A stretch of 64,000 bases of DNA from Prochlorococcus sp. AG-363-A03 (GCA_003280445.1 QCEW01000001.1:52628-116627), one strand, 5' to 3'; shown: positions 9,098 through 19,444, numbered from the stretch's first letter. Translations and numbers: made by a program. Notes: a model not told the origin generated them from the letters alone.

Positions 9098-9268
9098 ATG
9101 GCTTTTCATTTATTAAATTTGTTCCTAAGTGCTGGAGCTTCTAGTGAAGTTGCTACAAGTTCTGCTGTTGGAATGATTGGGAGTTTTCTTGCCGCTGGTG
9201 CTTTGATAGTTGCACCTGCTGCTGCTGCGTTGATCTGGGTGAGTCAAAAAGATGCATTAAGTAGATAG
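9098..9268 (+). CDS. psbX: Photosystem II protein PsbX
   Basis: A 56-residue frame too short for routine ORF calling starts at ATG 9098. A short N-terminal stretch precedes one transmembrane helix (about residues 24-48: [24 protein letters not shown]) and the terminal VSQKD motif typical of picocyanobacterial PsbX. PsbX is a one-helix thylakoid subunit of photosystem II that helps QB-site turnover and stability. Its position just upstream of ycf66 is the usual Prochlorococcus arrangement as I remember it. Confidence 0.88.
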   Translation: MAFHLLNLFLSAGASSEVATSSAVGMIGSFLAAGALIVAPAAAALIWVSQKDALSR

Positions 9269-9309
9269 CCCTAGCAATCACCTATTTATGCCATAGACTG
9301 ATATTAATA

Positions 9310-9325
9310 AGGTTGTTTTCAACCT
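9310..9325 (+). terminator. Small hairpin between psbX and ycf66
   Basis: AGGTTG pairs with CAACCT over a TTTT loop. It is followed by a loose AT stretch rather than a clean T-run. It could terminate psbX or sit in the ycf66 leader, 26 bases upstream of its start. Confidence 0.35.
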
Positions 9326-9350
9326 GAAATGTTTATTTAAGAGGGCAAAC

Positions 9351-10325
9351 TTGGTCAATGCCAGTCTCAATTGGGCCAGCATTGTTGGCATAGTTCTTGC
9401 TGTATGCGGAGCTGGCTTATATTTTCTTAGATCTTTTAAGCCAGCATTGGCAAGAGATTACGATGTGTTCTTTGCCGCTATAGGACTACTATGTGGCGGA
9501 ATACTTTTTTTTCAAGGATGGCGATTAGATCCCATTCTTCAGTTTGGCCAGTTTTTACTTGCGGGAACCACTGTCTTCTTTGCTTATGAAAGTGTTCGAC
9601 TGAGAGGTATAGCAACTGATCAAGCAAGAAGATCTTCATATTTTGACGATGAACCTGAGTTGCCAAGATCTTCCAGAGGAGGTTTGTCTGAAGCAGGCCT
9701 TGATAGGAATTTTGATCGATTTGAGGAATCTCAACCTATCAATAGAAGATTTTCAGGTAGAGAAGATTATCAAGAAGAATATATTGATGATGATAATTAC
9801 GGTAGACGTCCTTCTAGGGCTGCAATCCCTGAGCAGGCCGTAAGTAGAAGGCCTAGAAATAATAGTTCTTCAGAAATTGATTCTCGAGGAGCCGAGAGAG
9901 ATAGGAGAATGGAAAGATTTAATAAGAATCCAGAATCTTCTCCAGATAGAGCCTCAAGATTTGGTGATAGGCGAACTAGCCGACAAGAAAGTAGGAGAGG
10001 AACACGTCCTTCAGCCAGTGGTCAAACATCTAATCCTAGAAGGAATGGAGCCCCTAGTCCCTCTCAAGCAACATCCTCAAGATTAAACTCAGACAATGCA
10101 AATAGGCCATCCTCTGGATCTAGAAGGCCTTCTAAAACAAACAATAGTATTGAAGATGCTGCTTTTTCTAGTGCTGAAAAAAGTGTAAGTAGAGCTAATA
10201 GAAGACCTTCAAAGAATTCTGGTGCAGCAAACCCTGTTAATCAAAGATCATCTTCTAAAAGCTCTTATTCATCGTCCACAAGAAAGTCGAGACCAAGAGA
10301 TAATAGTTCAAGATTTGATGATTAA
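9351..10325 (+). CDS. ycf66: Ycf66 family protein with long basic-serine tail
   Basis: The 324-residue product begins with a Ycf66 domain (about residues 1-90) of three hydrophobic helices, with ASLNWASIVGI, ALARDYDVFFAAIGLLCGGILFFQGWR and the YESVRLRG end. Ycf66 is a thylakoid-associated protein of unknown function kept in some plastids. From about residue 95 the sequence turns polar and repetitive in Arg, Ser, Pro and Asn, with recurring RRPSK/RRPS blocks, and looks disordered. The start is TTG, preceded by GAGGG about 7 bases upstream, which favours this start. The tail is longer than the folded domain. Confidence 0.9.
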   Translation: MVNASLNWASIVGIVLAVCGAGLYFLRSFKPALARDYDVFFAAIGLLCGGILFFQGWRLDPILQFGQFLLAGTTVFFAYESVRLRGIATDQARRSSYFDDEPELPRSSRGGLSEAGLDRNFDRFEESQPINRRFSGREDYQEEYIDDDNYGRRPSRAAIPEQAVSRRPRNNSSSEIDSRGAERDRRMERFNKNPESSPDRASRFGDRRTSRQESRRGTRPSASGQTSNPRRNGAPSPSQATSSRLNSDNANRPSSGSRRPSKTNNSIEDAAFSSAEKSVSRANRRPSKNSGAANPVNQRSSSKSSYSSSTRKSRPRDNSSRFDD

Positions 10326-10335
10326 TCAAAAATCA

Positions 10336-10575
10336 TTATTTGTTAATTATTCCAGCCCATTCCAGAAAAGATATTTTGCTAATTGCTTCAACCAGTAGAA
10401 CTGCAATTAGACCAATCATTGCAAATCTTCCATTTATTCTCTCTGCATAGCCGCTCCACCCAAATTCAGGAATATCATTTGTGGTTGCGCTAGGTGCAAC
10501 ATTTTTAATTTCTGAATCAGTTTTTTCTTGTTCTATTGACTGATTATTTTGGTTTGTTTCAGTATTGGAGTTCAT
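10336..10575 (-). CDS. hli: High-light-inducible (Hli) protein
   Basis: The 79-residue protein has a polar, Asn/Glu-rich N-terminus. One chlorophyll-binding helix follows, carrying the Hli/LHC signature AERINGRFAMIGLIAVLLVEA (residues about 44-64). The Glu, Asn and Arg residues in that motif are the expected pigment ligands and salt-bridge partners. Hli proteins sit in thylakoids, bind chlorophyll and carotenoid, and protect photosystem II assembly under excess light. It is 10 bases downstream of the ABC transporter start region on the same strand and convergent with ycf66. Confidence 0.92.
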   Translation of the reverse strand: MNSNTETNQNNQSIEQEKTDSEIKNVAPSATTNDIPEFGWSGYAERINGRFAMIGLIAVLLVEAISKISFLEWAGIINK

Positions 10576-10584
10576 AGAAATAAA

Positions 10585-12573
10585 CTAGTTATCAGTAAAT
10601 TTGTAACTTGCAGCGGGCAATAATCGCCAACCTTTGTTCTCCGTAATTTCAAGTACATTTTCATGATAGTTCTTTAGGGTTGGCCTATGACCAACGCTAA
10701 TACATGCCATATCACGTTGGTTAAGAAGTTCATAAAGATGTTTTTCTGTATTTACGTCTAATGCACTTGTTGCTTCATCTAAAACAACATATTTAGGAGA
10801 ATTGAGTAAAAGTCTCGCGAAAGCCAACCTTTGTTGCTCTCCAAGAGACAATAGCCTTTGCCAATCTTGTTTGATATCTAGGTCAGGATATCTTTGGATA
10901 ATTTGAGGTAACTTGACTTCATCTAAAACGGCTTTTAGATGATCATCACTGAATCTATTTTTATCTAATGGGTAACAAAGCTGTTCTCTCAAAGAGCCAA
11001 GAGTCATGTATGGTTTTTGCGGTATGAAAAGTAAATCACCATCTGAGGGTGTTTCTATTTCACCAGATTGGATTGCCCATAGTCCGCTAATAGCTCGAAG
11101 TAAAGACGTTTTACCGCAGCCAGAAGGTCCTACTACAAGTAAACTTTGACCTGACTCTATACTTAAATTTAAGTTATTAATTAGGAAATTTTCTTTCCCT
11201 GGGGTTTTAATACTTACATTTTTAAGAACAATAGAATCGTTAGTTTTAATTTCTACTTTGAAGTCATCAAATTGATTATTTCTGATTTCATTCATGTTTG
11301 ATTGAAATCCTTCCAGTCTGCCAATGGACGCTGAGAATCTAGCTAAAGCTTCTATTTTGTAAATAATAAAAAATAATGATCCCTCAAGAAGGTTATAGTT
11401 TAAATTGGCTTGTTGAAAACTTCCATAGTCCATTTGGCCGCTAAGGATTGGTCCTGCTAGAATGATGAAAGGAATAAAGACACTTCCATAAATTCCTGAG
11501 CGTTGAAGCACTCTTAACAATGCTTCCCATATGATTAAAAGATTAAAGTTATCAACTACAGACTTTAGTCTCCTACTAACTTCTTTTTCTTCTTGATTTT
11601 CACCAGAATAAAAGGCTATTGATTCTGCATTGTTTCTTACATGTACAAGGCCATAACGAAAATCAGCTTCAAATCGTAATTGATCGTAATTTAATTTAAA
11701 TAATTTTCTACTAGCAAAAAGTAGCAAAGATGAAACTAATGTGGCGTAAACTATAAGAGCAAGAGTTAGCTCTTTGCTTATACTTAGTAAAATAAAAATG
11801 TTTAATGAAAAGACTAATAAAGAATCAAAAATATTTAGTGAGAGGTCAATTGTTTGCGCAGTAAAGTCCCTTGCATCTTCTGTAATTCTTTGATCTGGAT
11901 TGTCAACATTCGTTTCAGATTCATCGTTGGGATTTAATATATAATATGTCCTATCATCTAAGTAATCGTTTATTAGGCTTTTGGATAACCATTCTCGCCA
12001 TAAAAGCTGAAGCTTTGCTGAAAAATAAAATTGGAAGCTTCTTATTGGAAGCGCTGCAATAAAACAAATTCCAAGAATCCATAAATTCTTATAACTTTCA
12101 TTTTCATCTTTTTGTATCAAAGCATTAGTTATATCCCTGACGAGAAAAGTAATTCCAGCGTTAATTCCATTGACAGACAATAACATCAATATAATTACTC
12201 CTAACAAAAGCCAAGGAAGCCATCTTCTCTGCCTTAATTGACCACGAACAGTGATAAATGAAAAAATTCCTAAGGCGAATAAACCTGAAATTATTATTCC
12301 TGAGGGACCATCCCAAATGACCTTTAAGGAATTTTGAACACCACCTAAAAATTGGTTTGTTATCTCTGGAGCTAAGTTTGTTAACAGGCTCATTAAACCT
12401 GTTAATAAAAATAGAACTGTTCCGCCTACACAAAATAATAAAGCTATTAATAAATAGACAAATAGCCAGCCATTATTCTTCGTATAAGGTAGAAAATATG
12501 GTTGAGTAAGCTTTCTTAATTTAATAAGTTGGCTTACCAGTCCTTTTTGAGCTTTTGAAATCGATGAGGTCAT
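10585..12573 (-). CDS. ABC transporter, SbmA/BacA-like membrane-ATPase fusion
   Basis: The 662-residue single-chain half transporter has about six transmembrane segments (residues 35-430). A C-terminal ATPase carries Walker A GPSGCGKTS (about 487-495), signature LSLGEQQR (near 575) and Walker B VVLDEATSALD (near 598). The membrane part has the EADFRYGLVHVRNNAESIAFYSGE stretch typical of the ABC_membrane_2 (SbmA/BacA/YddA, peroxisomal ABCD) family, whose substrates include peptides, cobalamin and fatty acyl-CoA. The substrate here is unknown. It precedes the hli gene on the same strand by 9 bases. Confidence 0.88.
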   Translation of the reverse strand: MTSSISKAQKGLVSQLIKLRKLTQPYFLPYTKNNGWLFVYLLIALLFCVGGTVLFLLTGLMSLLTNLAPEITNQFLGGVQNSLKVIWDGPSGIIISGLFALGIFSFITVRGQLRQRRWLPWLLLGVIILMLLSVNGINAGITFLVRDITNALIQKDENESYKNLWILGICFIAALPIRSFQFYFSAKLQLLWREWLSKSLINDYLDDRTYYILNPNDESETNVDNPDQRITEDARDFTAQTIDLSLNIFDSLLVFSLNIFILLSISKELTLALIVYATLVSSLLLFASRKLFKLNYDQLRFEADFRYGLVHVRNNAESIAFYSGENQEEKEVSRRLKSVVDNFNLLIIWEALLRVLQRSGIYGSVFIPFIILAGPILSGQMDYGSFQQANLNYNLLEGSLFFIIYKIEALARFSASIGRLEGFQSNMNEIRNNQFDDFKVEIKTNDSIVLKNVSIKTPGKENFLINNLNLSIESGQSLLVVGPSGCGKTSLLRAISGLWAIQSGEIETPSDGDLLFIPQKPYMTLGSLREQLCYPLDKNRFSDDHLKAVLDEVKLPQIIQRYPDLDIKQDWQRLLSLGEQQRLAFARLLLNSPKYVVLDEATSALDVNTEKHLYELLNQRDMACISVGHRPTLKNYHENVLEITENKGWRLLPAASYKFTDN

Positions 12574-12694
12574 ATTAATTTGATTATTTCAAAGTCAATA
12601 AATACTTGATTAGTAATAAGGCTAGCTTGTTTTTCAAAGTTAAATTTGATGTTTTTGAAAGCAGAAACTCATCAAAGTTATGTATTTATATATC

Positions 12695-12985
12695 TTAGCT
12701 AAAACCCAAATATGTTTTTATTATCATTGGTATTGGTAGAGAAGAAATAAGCTGCATATCAAAAGAGTGAACTGCAGGAATAGTTTGATCTAATACCCAA
12801 ATAACCAAAAAAGGGGCATTCAGAACTATCTGCCATTGCCATTTGTAAGTTAAAATTGACCATATTTTTTTAAAAATAGATTGCTGGTTCTCACTGAGAT
12901 TGGACCAAAAATCTTGTAAATTTGTGTTTACTTTGTTAATAATGCTTTTTTTATCTGCAGTAGTTTGTGAATCCATTGGACGCAT
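12695..12985 (-). CDS. Hypothetical membrane protein
   Basis: The 96-residue frame has a helical, charged N-terminal half (residues 10-48) and hydrophobic stretches at about 50-68 and 76-92, separated by DQTIPAVHSFD. I do not recognise a family. A start at the second Met (residue 4, MDSQTTADKK) is equally possible. It lies on the same strand between the HIT gene and the ABC transporter. Confidence 0.65.
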   Translation of the reverse strand: MRPMDSQTTADKKSIINKVNTNLQDFWSNLSENQQSIFKKIWSILTYKWQWQIVLNAPFLVIWVLDQTIPAVHSFDMQLISSLPIPMIIKTYLGFS

Positions 12986-13087
12986 TTAATTAAATACCTT
13001 ATAGCGCATATGTGGGTGTAGTTGAGTCAGCAACTAAGCCAGTAAGTCAATCGTGTGTATTGATAAAAAAATCATGCAATCAAAGAG

Positions 13088-13423
13088 TTACCCCGGTGGC
13101 CAACTTAATGTCCTTCCGCCAATGATATGAATATGTAAGTGAAATACTGTTTGACCTGCTTCTTCTCCCGTATTAATAATGGTTCTCCAACTTTTTAAAC
13201 CAGCAGCATTGGCAATTTCGGTAACTTTTAGCAATAAGTGACCTAATAATTCTTGATCTTCTTTGTTTATATCTTGCAGACTTGGAATGGGTTTTCTGGG
13301 AATTATTAAAATGTGAGTAGGTGCTTGGGGCGTAATATCTTTGAAAGCTAGGCATTTGTTATCACTAAAAACCTCGTCACAAGGTATTTCACCACTGAGA
13401 ATTTTATCAAAAATTGTTGTCAT
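13088..13423 (-). CDS. HIT family nucleotide-binding protein
   Basis: The 111-residue protein shows the histidine-triad motif HLHIHIIGG near residues 95-103 and the family start TIFDKILSGEIPCDEVF. HINT-type HIT proteins hydrolyse adenosine phosphoramidates and related nucleotide conjugates; the in vivo substrate is usually unclear. Length is normal for Hint. It lies downstream of peptide deformylase on the same strand. Confidence 0.92.
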   Translation of the reverse strand: MTTIFDKILSGEIPCDEVFSDNKCLAFKDITPQAPTHILIIPRKPIPSLQDINKEDQELLGHLLLKVTEIANAAGLKSWRTIINTGEEAGQTVFHLHIHIIGGRTLSWPPG

Positions 13424-13491
13424 TGAATTTAAGGAGAAACCAATAATAAGAATCTAATTTGATTCTTTAAAGTTTAATTGAAATGATTCTT

Positions 13492-14100
13492 TTAATTCAT
13501 TGCTTTTATTACATCGCTTTGATTGAAACTATTTTCATTTAATTGTTTTTTGAGCTCTTCTTCATCAGTTACTTTATCAACAAAACAGACACCATTTAGG
13601 TGGTCTATTTCGTGCTGAATGCATCTTGCCATGAGACCATCTGCATTCATTTTTTTTGGTCTCCCCATTTCATCTCGATAACTTAATTTGATCGAGGAGG
13701 GTCGCACAACATTAAGGAAAACGCCAGGGATACTTAGACAACCTTCTTCATATGTATCTAGGCTTGCACTAGATGAAATTATCTCAGGATTTATAAATAC
13801 CATAGGAGGAGCATTGGGATCTTCAAAATTTAAATCAATAACTAACAATCTCTTTTGAATACCTACTTGAGGTGCCGCTAAACCAATTCCTTTTGAAGAA
13901 TACATAGTTATGAGCATATCTTTAACTAACTTTCGAATTGAATCATCAACTTTGACGATACGATTAGCTGGTGTTCTTAAAGCCTCGTGTCCAAGTTGAT
14001 ACACCTTCAAAGGGGGGTTCTTGACAGGTTCTTTCGAAACTGAAATTGAGGGCTTCTTTTTTTCTGCATTTTTTGCAAGTTGAGCAAAACTGCCAGCCAA
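13492..14100 (-). CDS. def: Peptide deformylase
   Basis: The 202-residue enzyme contains all three deformylase motifs: GIGLAAPQVG (residues 71-80), EGCLS (119-123) and HEIDH (163-167). The Cys and two His bind the catalytic iron or zinc, and the Glu acts as base. It removes the formyl group from nascent N-terminal methionine. A basic extension of about 30 residues precedes the core. The start is TTG with no clear Shine-Dalgarno sequence. It is divergent from the S9 peptidase gene. Confidence 0.97.
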   Translation of the reverse strand: MAGSFAQLAKNAEKKKPSISVSKEPVKNPPLKVYQLGHEALRTPANRIVKVDDSIRKLVKDMLITMYSSKGIGLAAPQVGIQKRLLVIDLNFEDPNAPPMVFINPEIISSSASLDTYEEGCLSIPGVFLNVVRPSSIKLSYRDEMGRPKKMNADGLMARCIQHEIDHLNGVCFVDKVTDEEELKKQLNENSFNQSDVIKAMN

Positions 14101-14195
14101 AGGAGTCTGAATTCAACAACTTTTACACTTTACTTTGTTTTAAGTTCCATGAGTGAATTAATCGTTGACTCTCAACATCAATCAAGAACCAAACA

Positions 14196-16115
14196 ATGAG
14201 AATTTTGGATGCTGAAAAAGTTTATGGCGAAGCCCCCATATTTAAAGAGCCTAGGATAATAGGTGATTGGGTTTTATGGTTAGAACAAAGACCAAACGAA
14301 GAGGGAAGAACTACAGCTTTAATTAGACCTTGGAGGGCAAAAGACGAATTACCCCATGAGCTAACACCTTATCCAATTGATTTAAGGACAAAAATTCATG
14401 GATACGGTGGTGCTCCTTTAGCAGCTTCACTTGATGGATCAGATCTGATATTGACTTGGGTTGACAATAAAGACAATTGCTTATGGATGAGAACTTGGTC
14501 TTCTGAGGAAGAAAATGAAAAATCTTTTTCTTTTAAATTAATACCCAAAATACAATCAGTTTGTCTTTCAAAAAAACACAAATATTGTCTTGCAGGTGGC
14601 GTCATTGACCTTGTGAAAAATATTTGGATTGGATTGATGGAAGATGAAGAAGGAGATCATATAGTTTCTTTTTGTCTTGAAAAAACTGATCAATATCCAA
14701 AAATTATTTATTCATCTAAGGGCTTATTAGGTTATCTAGAAATGAATTTTAAAGATAGAAAGTTGGCCTGGGTTGAATGGGAAAATACTTCAATGCCTTG
14801 GGATTTAAATCAACTAAAAATAGCTAAATTAGATGAGGAGGTAAATATTATCAATCTAGTCAATTTTAATAATGAAGATTTAAAATCCACAAAAAAAGTA
14901 TCATTTTTTAATCCCATTTGGTCCGATAAAGGTGATCTTTTTGTCGCTGAAGATAGTAGTGGTTGGTGGAATATAACAAAAATCAAAACTGACATTAATA
15001 ATCATTCGATTATTATCTCCCAGAATCAATGGGCAATGAAGGCTGAAATTGGTCTTCCACAATGGATCCTTGGAATGTCGATCTTTTCATGTATTGGGGA
15101 AGATGTTGTTGGGGCTTTTGCTCAAGAAGGAATTTGGACTTTAGCTTTATTTCAAAAAAATGGATTTATCCGAATTATTGAGCAACCTTTTATTGAGTTT
15201 TCAGGTCTGCATTCTCATCAAAATCGACTTGTTGCAATTGCCAGTAGTTCAGAAATTGGTGAAGGGATATTTGAAATAGATTTAGTGGATAAAAGTTGGG
15301 ATCATACTCCTGCATCTTTATTTAGCTTGGATCGAAAGGCAATAAGTATTGGCGAATCTTTTTGGTTTGTTGGATCAAATGAAGAGAATGTTCATGCTTG
15401 GTATTATCCACCTATCGATAGACAAATATCGTCGCCTCCTTTGTTAGTGAAAAGTCATAGCGGACCTACTGGTATGGCTAGTTGTGGATTGGATTTAGAG
15501 GTGCAATTTTGGACATCAAGAGGTTGGGCTGTAGTTGATGTCAATTATGGAGGCTCTTCTGGTTTTGGGAGGGAATATAGAGATCGATTAAGAGGAAATT
15601 GGGGGGTGGTAGATGTGTTGGATTGCACTAAGGCAGCTCAGACATTGATTGCATCTGGAAAGGCTGATAAGGACCATATAGCAATTGTAGGGAGTAGTGC
15701 ATCGGGCTTTACAGCTTTAGGTTGCTTGATATCTACTGAAATCTTTAATATCGGAGCATGTAAATATGCTGTAACTGATTTGGTAAATATGGCTAATTCA
15801 ACCCATAGATTTGAAGAATTTTATTTAGATTATTTAATAGGCAACATAGAAACTGATTATGAAAAATATCTCAAAAGATCACCCATTGAACATGCTCATT
15901 CTATAAATATGCCATTGATTTTATTTCATGGATTAAAAGATAAAGTGATACCCTCAGATCAATCTATTGCAATCAAAGATGAATTATTAAAACGTGAAAT
16001 TCCAGTGCAAATAAATTTGTTTGAAAACGAAGGTCATGGATTTAAGGATGGCAAAATAAAAGTTGATGTACTAAACAAAACAGAGGCTTTTTTTAGAAAA
16101 TATCTAAATATTTAA
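14196..16115 (+). CDS. S9 family prolyl oligopeptidase-like peptidase
   Basis: The 639-residue protein has an N-terminal beta-propeller (about residues 1-360, with repeated WS-x-x-G/D-L blades) followed by an alpha/beta hydrolase. The nucleophile elbow is GSSASGF (near residue 500), the acid is in HGLKDKVIP (near 588) and the histidine in NEGHGFKD (near 617). These correspond to Ser, Asp and His of an S9 acyl-aminoacyl or dipeptidyl peptidase. It lacks a signal peptide and probably acts in the cytosol on small peptides. The 3' end overlaps the converging sufS by four bases. Confidence 0.9.
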   Translation: MRILDAEKVYGEAPIFKEPRIIGDWVLWLEQRPNEEGRTTALIRPWRAKDELPHELTPYPIDLRTKIHGYGGAPLAASLDGSDLILTWVDNKDNCLWMRTWSSEEENEKSFSFKLIPKIQSVCLSKKHKYCLAGGVIDLVKNIWIGLMEDEEGDHIVSFCLEKTDQYPKIIYSSKGLLGYLEMNFKDRKLAWVEWENTSMPWDLNQLKIAKLDEEVNIINLVNFNNEDLKSTKKVSFFNPIWSDKGDLFVAEDSSGWWNITKIKTDINNHSIIISQNQWAMKAEIGLPQWILGMSIFSCIGEDVVGAFAQEGIWTLALFQKNGFIRIIEQPFIEFSGLHSHQNRLVAIASSSEIGEGIFEIDLVDKSWDHTPASLFSLDRKAISIGESFWFVGSNEENVHAWYYPPIDRQISSPPLLVKSHSGPTGMASCGLDLEVQFWTSRGWAVVDVNYGGSSGFGREYRDRLRGNWGVVDVLDCTKAAQTLIASGKADKDHIAIVGSSASGFTALGCLISTEIFNIGACKYAVTDLVNMANSTHRFEEFYLDYLIGNIETDYEKYLKRSPIEHAHSINMPLILFHGLKDKVIPSDQSIAIKDELLKREIPVQINLFENEGHGFKDGKIKVDVLNKTEAFFRKYLNI

Positions 16116-17359
16116 GAATTTTTCTTTAAAAAAGAAATTACTGATTTTAGTTCTTCAGCAAGAGAATCAATTTCTGATGGAGTAGATATAAAGCTTAAAC
16201 TAGCTCTAGCAGTGCTTGAAATACCATAGAAGCGATGGAGTGGTTGGCAGCAATGATGGCCACTCCTTATGCAAATATTGCTGTTATCAAGTAACTCAGC
16301 GACATCGTTGGAGTGAATATCTTTTATATAAAAAGTAGCTAAAGGTCCTCTATCAGGCTGATTTAAAGGGCTAGGACCAAGAATCTTTAAATCGTCTATC
16401 TCCTCTAATTTTTCAAAAAGATATTTTGTTAATTCTGTCTCATAATTATGGATTTCGTTCAATCCAATTGATTGTAAATAATTAAGTGCGGTTCCCATGC
16501 CAATTGCTTCCCCAATAGCTGGGGTACCTGCTTCGAATTTATGCGGTAAGTCTGCCCAAGTGCTGTTATCCTTGAAAACTTCATGAATCATTTCTCCTCC
16601 ACCAAGGAAAGGAGGAATTTTTTCTAAAATTTCTTCTCTACCCCACAGGAAACCTATTCCAGTAGGTCCACAAAGTTTATGAGAAGACCCTGCCAGAAAA
16701 TCAATACCAAGTTTTTTGATATCTACCGGCTTATGAGCAAGACTTTGGCAAGCATCTAAAAGAACTAAGCTACCTTTTCGATGCGCAAGTTCTGCAATTT
16801 CCTCGATAGGATTACAACACCCCAGTGTATTACTTACATGAACAAGACTGACTATTTTGGTTTTATTACTCAATTTTTTTCTAAAATCATCAAAATCTAA
16901 TTCTCCATTTTTATCAATATTGATATAAATCAGCTTGCACTTTTTTGAGTTGGCTATTAATTGCCATGGAACTATATTACTGTGATGCTCCATTAGACTT
17001 ACTAAAATCTCGTCATTTTCCTGAAGTTCGTAATTTCCCCATGCATAAGCTACTAGGTTGATAGCTTCAGTAGCATTTCTAGTGAAAATAATCTCTTTTT
17101 CATTATTACTATTAATAAAATTTGCTGTTAACTTTCTTGCATTTTCAAATTTTTCTGTTGCGATTGCACTCAGCTGATGTGCGCCTCTATGAACATTAGC
17201 ATTTTGAAAGCTATAGTATTTTTTTAAGGTATCTATAACTTCTTGTGGCTTTTGACTAGTAGCTGCATGATCTAAATATATTAAATTACTGTTATTTCCA
17301 TTAAATAGAGGAAAATCATTTCTACTTTTTTCAGCAATCTTTGTTACTAAATGCTTCAC
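16112..17359 (-). CDS. sufS: Cysteine desulfurase SufS
   Basis: The 415-residue PLP enzyme begins with the YLDHAATSQKP motif. It carries the lysine in GSSHKLCGPTGIGFLWG (near 233) that forms the Schiff base, and the active cysteine in SGHHCCQPLHRFYG (near 372), which identifies a group II (SufS-type) desulfurase. It mobilises sulfur from cysteine for Fe-S assembly with SufBCD. The start is GTG and overlaps the sufD stop (GTGA), pointing to translational coupling. It is last in the sufBCDS operon. Confidence 0.96.
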   Translation of the reverse strand: MKHLVTKIAEKSRNDFPLFNGNNSNLIYLDHAATSQKPQEVIDTLKKYYSFQNANVHRGAHQLSAIATEKFENARKLTANFINSNNEKEIIFTRNATEAINLVAYAWGNYELQENDEILVSLMEHHSNIVPWQLIANSKKCKLIYINIDKNGELDFDDFRKKLSNKTKIVSLVHVSNTLGCCNPIEEIAELAHRKGSLVLLDACQSLAHKPVDIKKLGIDFLAGSSHKLCGPTGIGFLWGREEILEKIPPFLGGGEMIHEVFKDNSTWADLPHKFEAGTPAIGEAIGMGTALNYLQSIGLNEIHNYETELTKYLFEKLEEIDDLKILGPSPLNQPDRGPLATFYIKDIHSNDVAELLDNSNICIRSGHHCCQPLHRFYGISSTARASLSFISTPSEIDSLAEELKSVISFLKKNS

Positions 17360-18606
17360 TGTTTTATATTTTGTATTAACTTTTCAATAAAATTCCACTT
17401 TTCAGCACTTTTAGAAAAGTTTGAAATCACTTCATCATAATATCCTTTTAATAATAAAGAATTAGCATGTGTATTATCAATACCTCTACTAAGTAAATAA
17501 AATAATTCCTCATCTTGGAGTTGGCTTACAGTTGCTCCATGAGTGCACCTAACATCATCAGCAACTATTTCAAGTTCTGGTTTTGTATCTATTCTCGCGC
17601 GTTTGGAGAGTAATAAATTTCTACTTAGCTGAGCAGCTTCTGTTTGTTGTGCTTGTTGAGGAACTTCAATTGAGCCATTAAAAATGCAGTGGGAATATTC
17701 AGAGGCTACGGCTTTTTGTAATTGATCAAGCTTTCCATTTGGACCTTCAAATCTAATTAAAGAGTGCGTAGCTATTTGCTCTTTTGATTTGGTGACCTGA
17801 AGCCCTTTGATAATGGTTGAAGCGTCTCCTTCACTTTGAATTATTCTTGGTTCAAATCGTGCATAATCCCAACCATGATGAATTGAATTAAGAGAATATT
17901 TGCTCTTCTCTGATTGCCCTACCGCCAAAGTGCAAATTGAGGAGGACTCTTTCTCTTCACCCAAAGAAATTAACCCATGAGTTAACTCTACTTTAGATTC
18001 TAATTTTATTTCGATTAAATGATTTTGTGCTGAATTATTATTACCTTTAAAAATTTGTAAAAGATCTAATTTTGCTCCCTCTTCTATTAGGAGAAATATT
18101 CGAGTTGAGATTGACTTCCCCTCTATCGATGGAATTACTATTTCTAATGATTGATTGAAATTCCGTTTAACTTTTAAAGCTAAAAGCTCTGAGCTCGATG
18201 CTTGATTAAGACACACAGAAATATCATTTTTGATATTAGTTGACTTAATTATTTTCCCAAGATTTTCTTTTATCTCACTGTCATTAAGCTTTTCAATTCC
18301 ATTAGGTAAATTAATATTCAAGTTTGGATTTTCATTAGGGTTAATTATAATTCTTTCTCTGTTTTCATCCTTTTTTGGGAAAATAGATTGAAATTGAGAT
18401 TTAATATATTCGTTGTCAGTAATTGTTGGTAATGACAAAAAACTATTTAACTTATTGAAGTTAGATAATCGCCACGCTTCATCTTTCTGAGAGGGCATCC
18501 CATGTTGCATGAGAAATTCTCGTCCTATTGATTGTTCATTTTTTAAATAGCCTTCAGTTGGTGGAAGTGAGTCAAGCCACTCTCGGCAAATAGTTGATGA
18601 TTTCAT
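17356..18606 (-). CDS. sufD: Fe-S cluster assembly protein SufD
   Basis: The 416-residue protein has the SufB/SufD beta-helix core. The C-terminal signature [27 protein letters not shown] is near residues 345-371, and a charged N-terminal domain contains [11 protein letters not shown]. SufD pairs with SufB on the SufC2 ATPase to build clusters. The ATGA overlap with sufC on one side and GTGA with sufS on the other shows a tightly coupled operon. Confidence 0.95.
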   Translation of the reverse strand: MKSSTICREWLDSLPPTEGYLKNEQSIGREFLMQHGMPSQKDEAWRLSNFNKLNSFLSLPTITDNEYIKSQFQSIFPKKDENRERIIINPNENPNLNINLPNGIEKLNDSEIKENLGKIIKSTNIKNDISVCLNQASSSELLALKVKRNFNQSLEIVIPSIEGKSISTRIFLLIEEGAKLDLLQIFKGNNNSAQNHLIEIKLESKVELTHGLISLGEEKESSSICTLAVGQSEKSKYSLNSIHHGWDYARFEPRIIQSEGDASTIIKGLQVTKSKEQIATHSLIRFEGPNGKLDQLQKAVASEYSHCIFNGSIEVPQQAQQTEAAQLSRNLLLSKRARIDTKPELEIVADDVRCTHGATVSQLQDEELFYLLSRGIDNTHANSLLLKGYYDEVISNFSKSAEKWNFIEKLIQNIKQ

Positions 18607-19394
18607 TTTGCCATTTTCTTATCTTTGGTATCTGTGTCAATTAAGTCATATCCTGTTTTCTCAAGTTCAATTGCTAGCTCTTTGTTGCCAGTTTTAATTA
18701 TTTTCCCATCAGCCATTATATGTACAAAGTCAGGAGTAATTTCATTGAGCAGTCTCTGATAATGGGTGATTAAAATTGTTGCCGAATTTGGTTGCGAGAG
18801 TTTATTGATCCCAGATGCAACAATTCTAAGAGCATCAATATCAAGTCCTGAGTCAGTTTCATCGAGTATTGATATGACTGGTTCAAGAAGAGCCATTTGA
18901 AGAATCTCGTTACGTTTTTTCTCTCCGCCAGAAAAACCTTCATTTACACTCCTTTCTAAAAAGGCTGGATCCATTTCAACTATTTTTAATCTTTCTTTTA
19001 CTAGATCTTCGAATTCAAAAGTATCTAATTCACTTTGAAGTAATTCTTTTCTTCTTGAATTGGTGGCAACTCTTAAGAACTCTAGATTACTAACACCAGG
19101 GATTTCTACTGGGTATTGGAAACCAAGGAAAATACCAATTCTTGCTCTTTCCTCAGGTGCTAGCTCAATAATATCCGTACCCTTAAATTGGATAGATCCT
19201 GAAAGAACTTTATAAGATGGATGACCCGCTATAACTTTTGAAAGTGTACTTTTTCCGCTTCCATTCCGACCCATAATCGCATGGATTTCTCCTTCTTTTA
19301 CTACCAGATTGACCCCATGAAGTATCTCTTGATCCTCAACACTGGCATGAAGATCTTCAATAGATAATATTTTTTCTGAAGTTGATGAAATCAC
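18603..19394 (-). CDS. sufC: Fe-S assembly ATPase SufC
   Basis: The 263-residue ABC-type ATPase has Walker [10 protein letters not shown] (42-50), the SufC-specific signature [12 protein letters not shown] (near 158-169) and Walker [17 protein letters not shown] (near 178-193). It is soluble and drives the SufBC2D scaffold. Its stop overlaps the sufD start. A 50-base gap separates it from sufB upstream. Confidence 0.97.
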   Translation of the reverse strand: MISSTSEKILSIEDLHASVEDQEILHGVNLVVKEGEIHAIMGRNGSGKSTLSKVIAGHPSYKVLSGSIQFKGTDIIELAPEERARIGIFLGFQYPVEIPGVSNLEFLRVATNSRRKELLQSELDTFEFEDLVKERLKIVEMDPAFLERSVNEGFSGGEKKRNEILQMALLEPVISILDETDSGLDIDALRIVASGINKLSQPNSATILITHYQRLLNEITPDFVHIMADGKIIKTGNKELAIELEKTGYDLIDTDTKDKKMAK

Positions 19395-19444
19395 TAAATT
19401 AGAGAGAAAGTTGTAGAGAGCAAAAGTATGGTTCTAATTTATTT

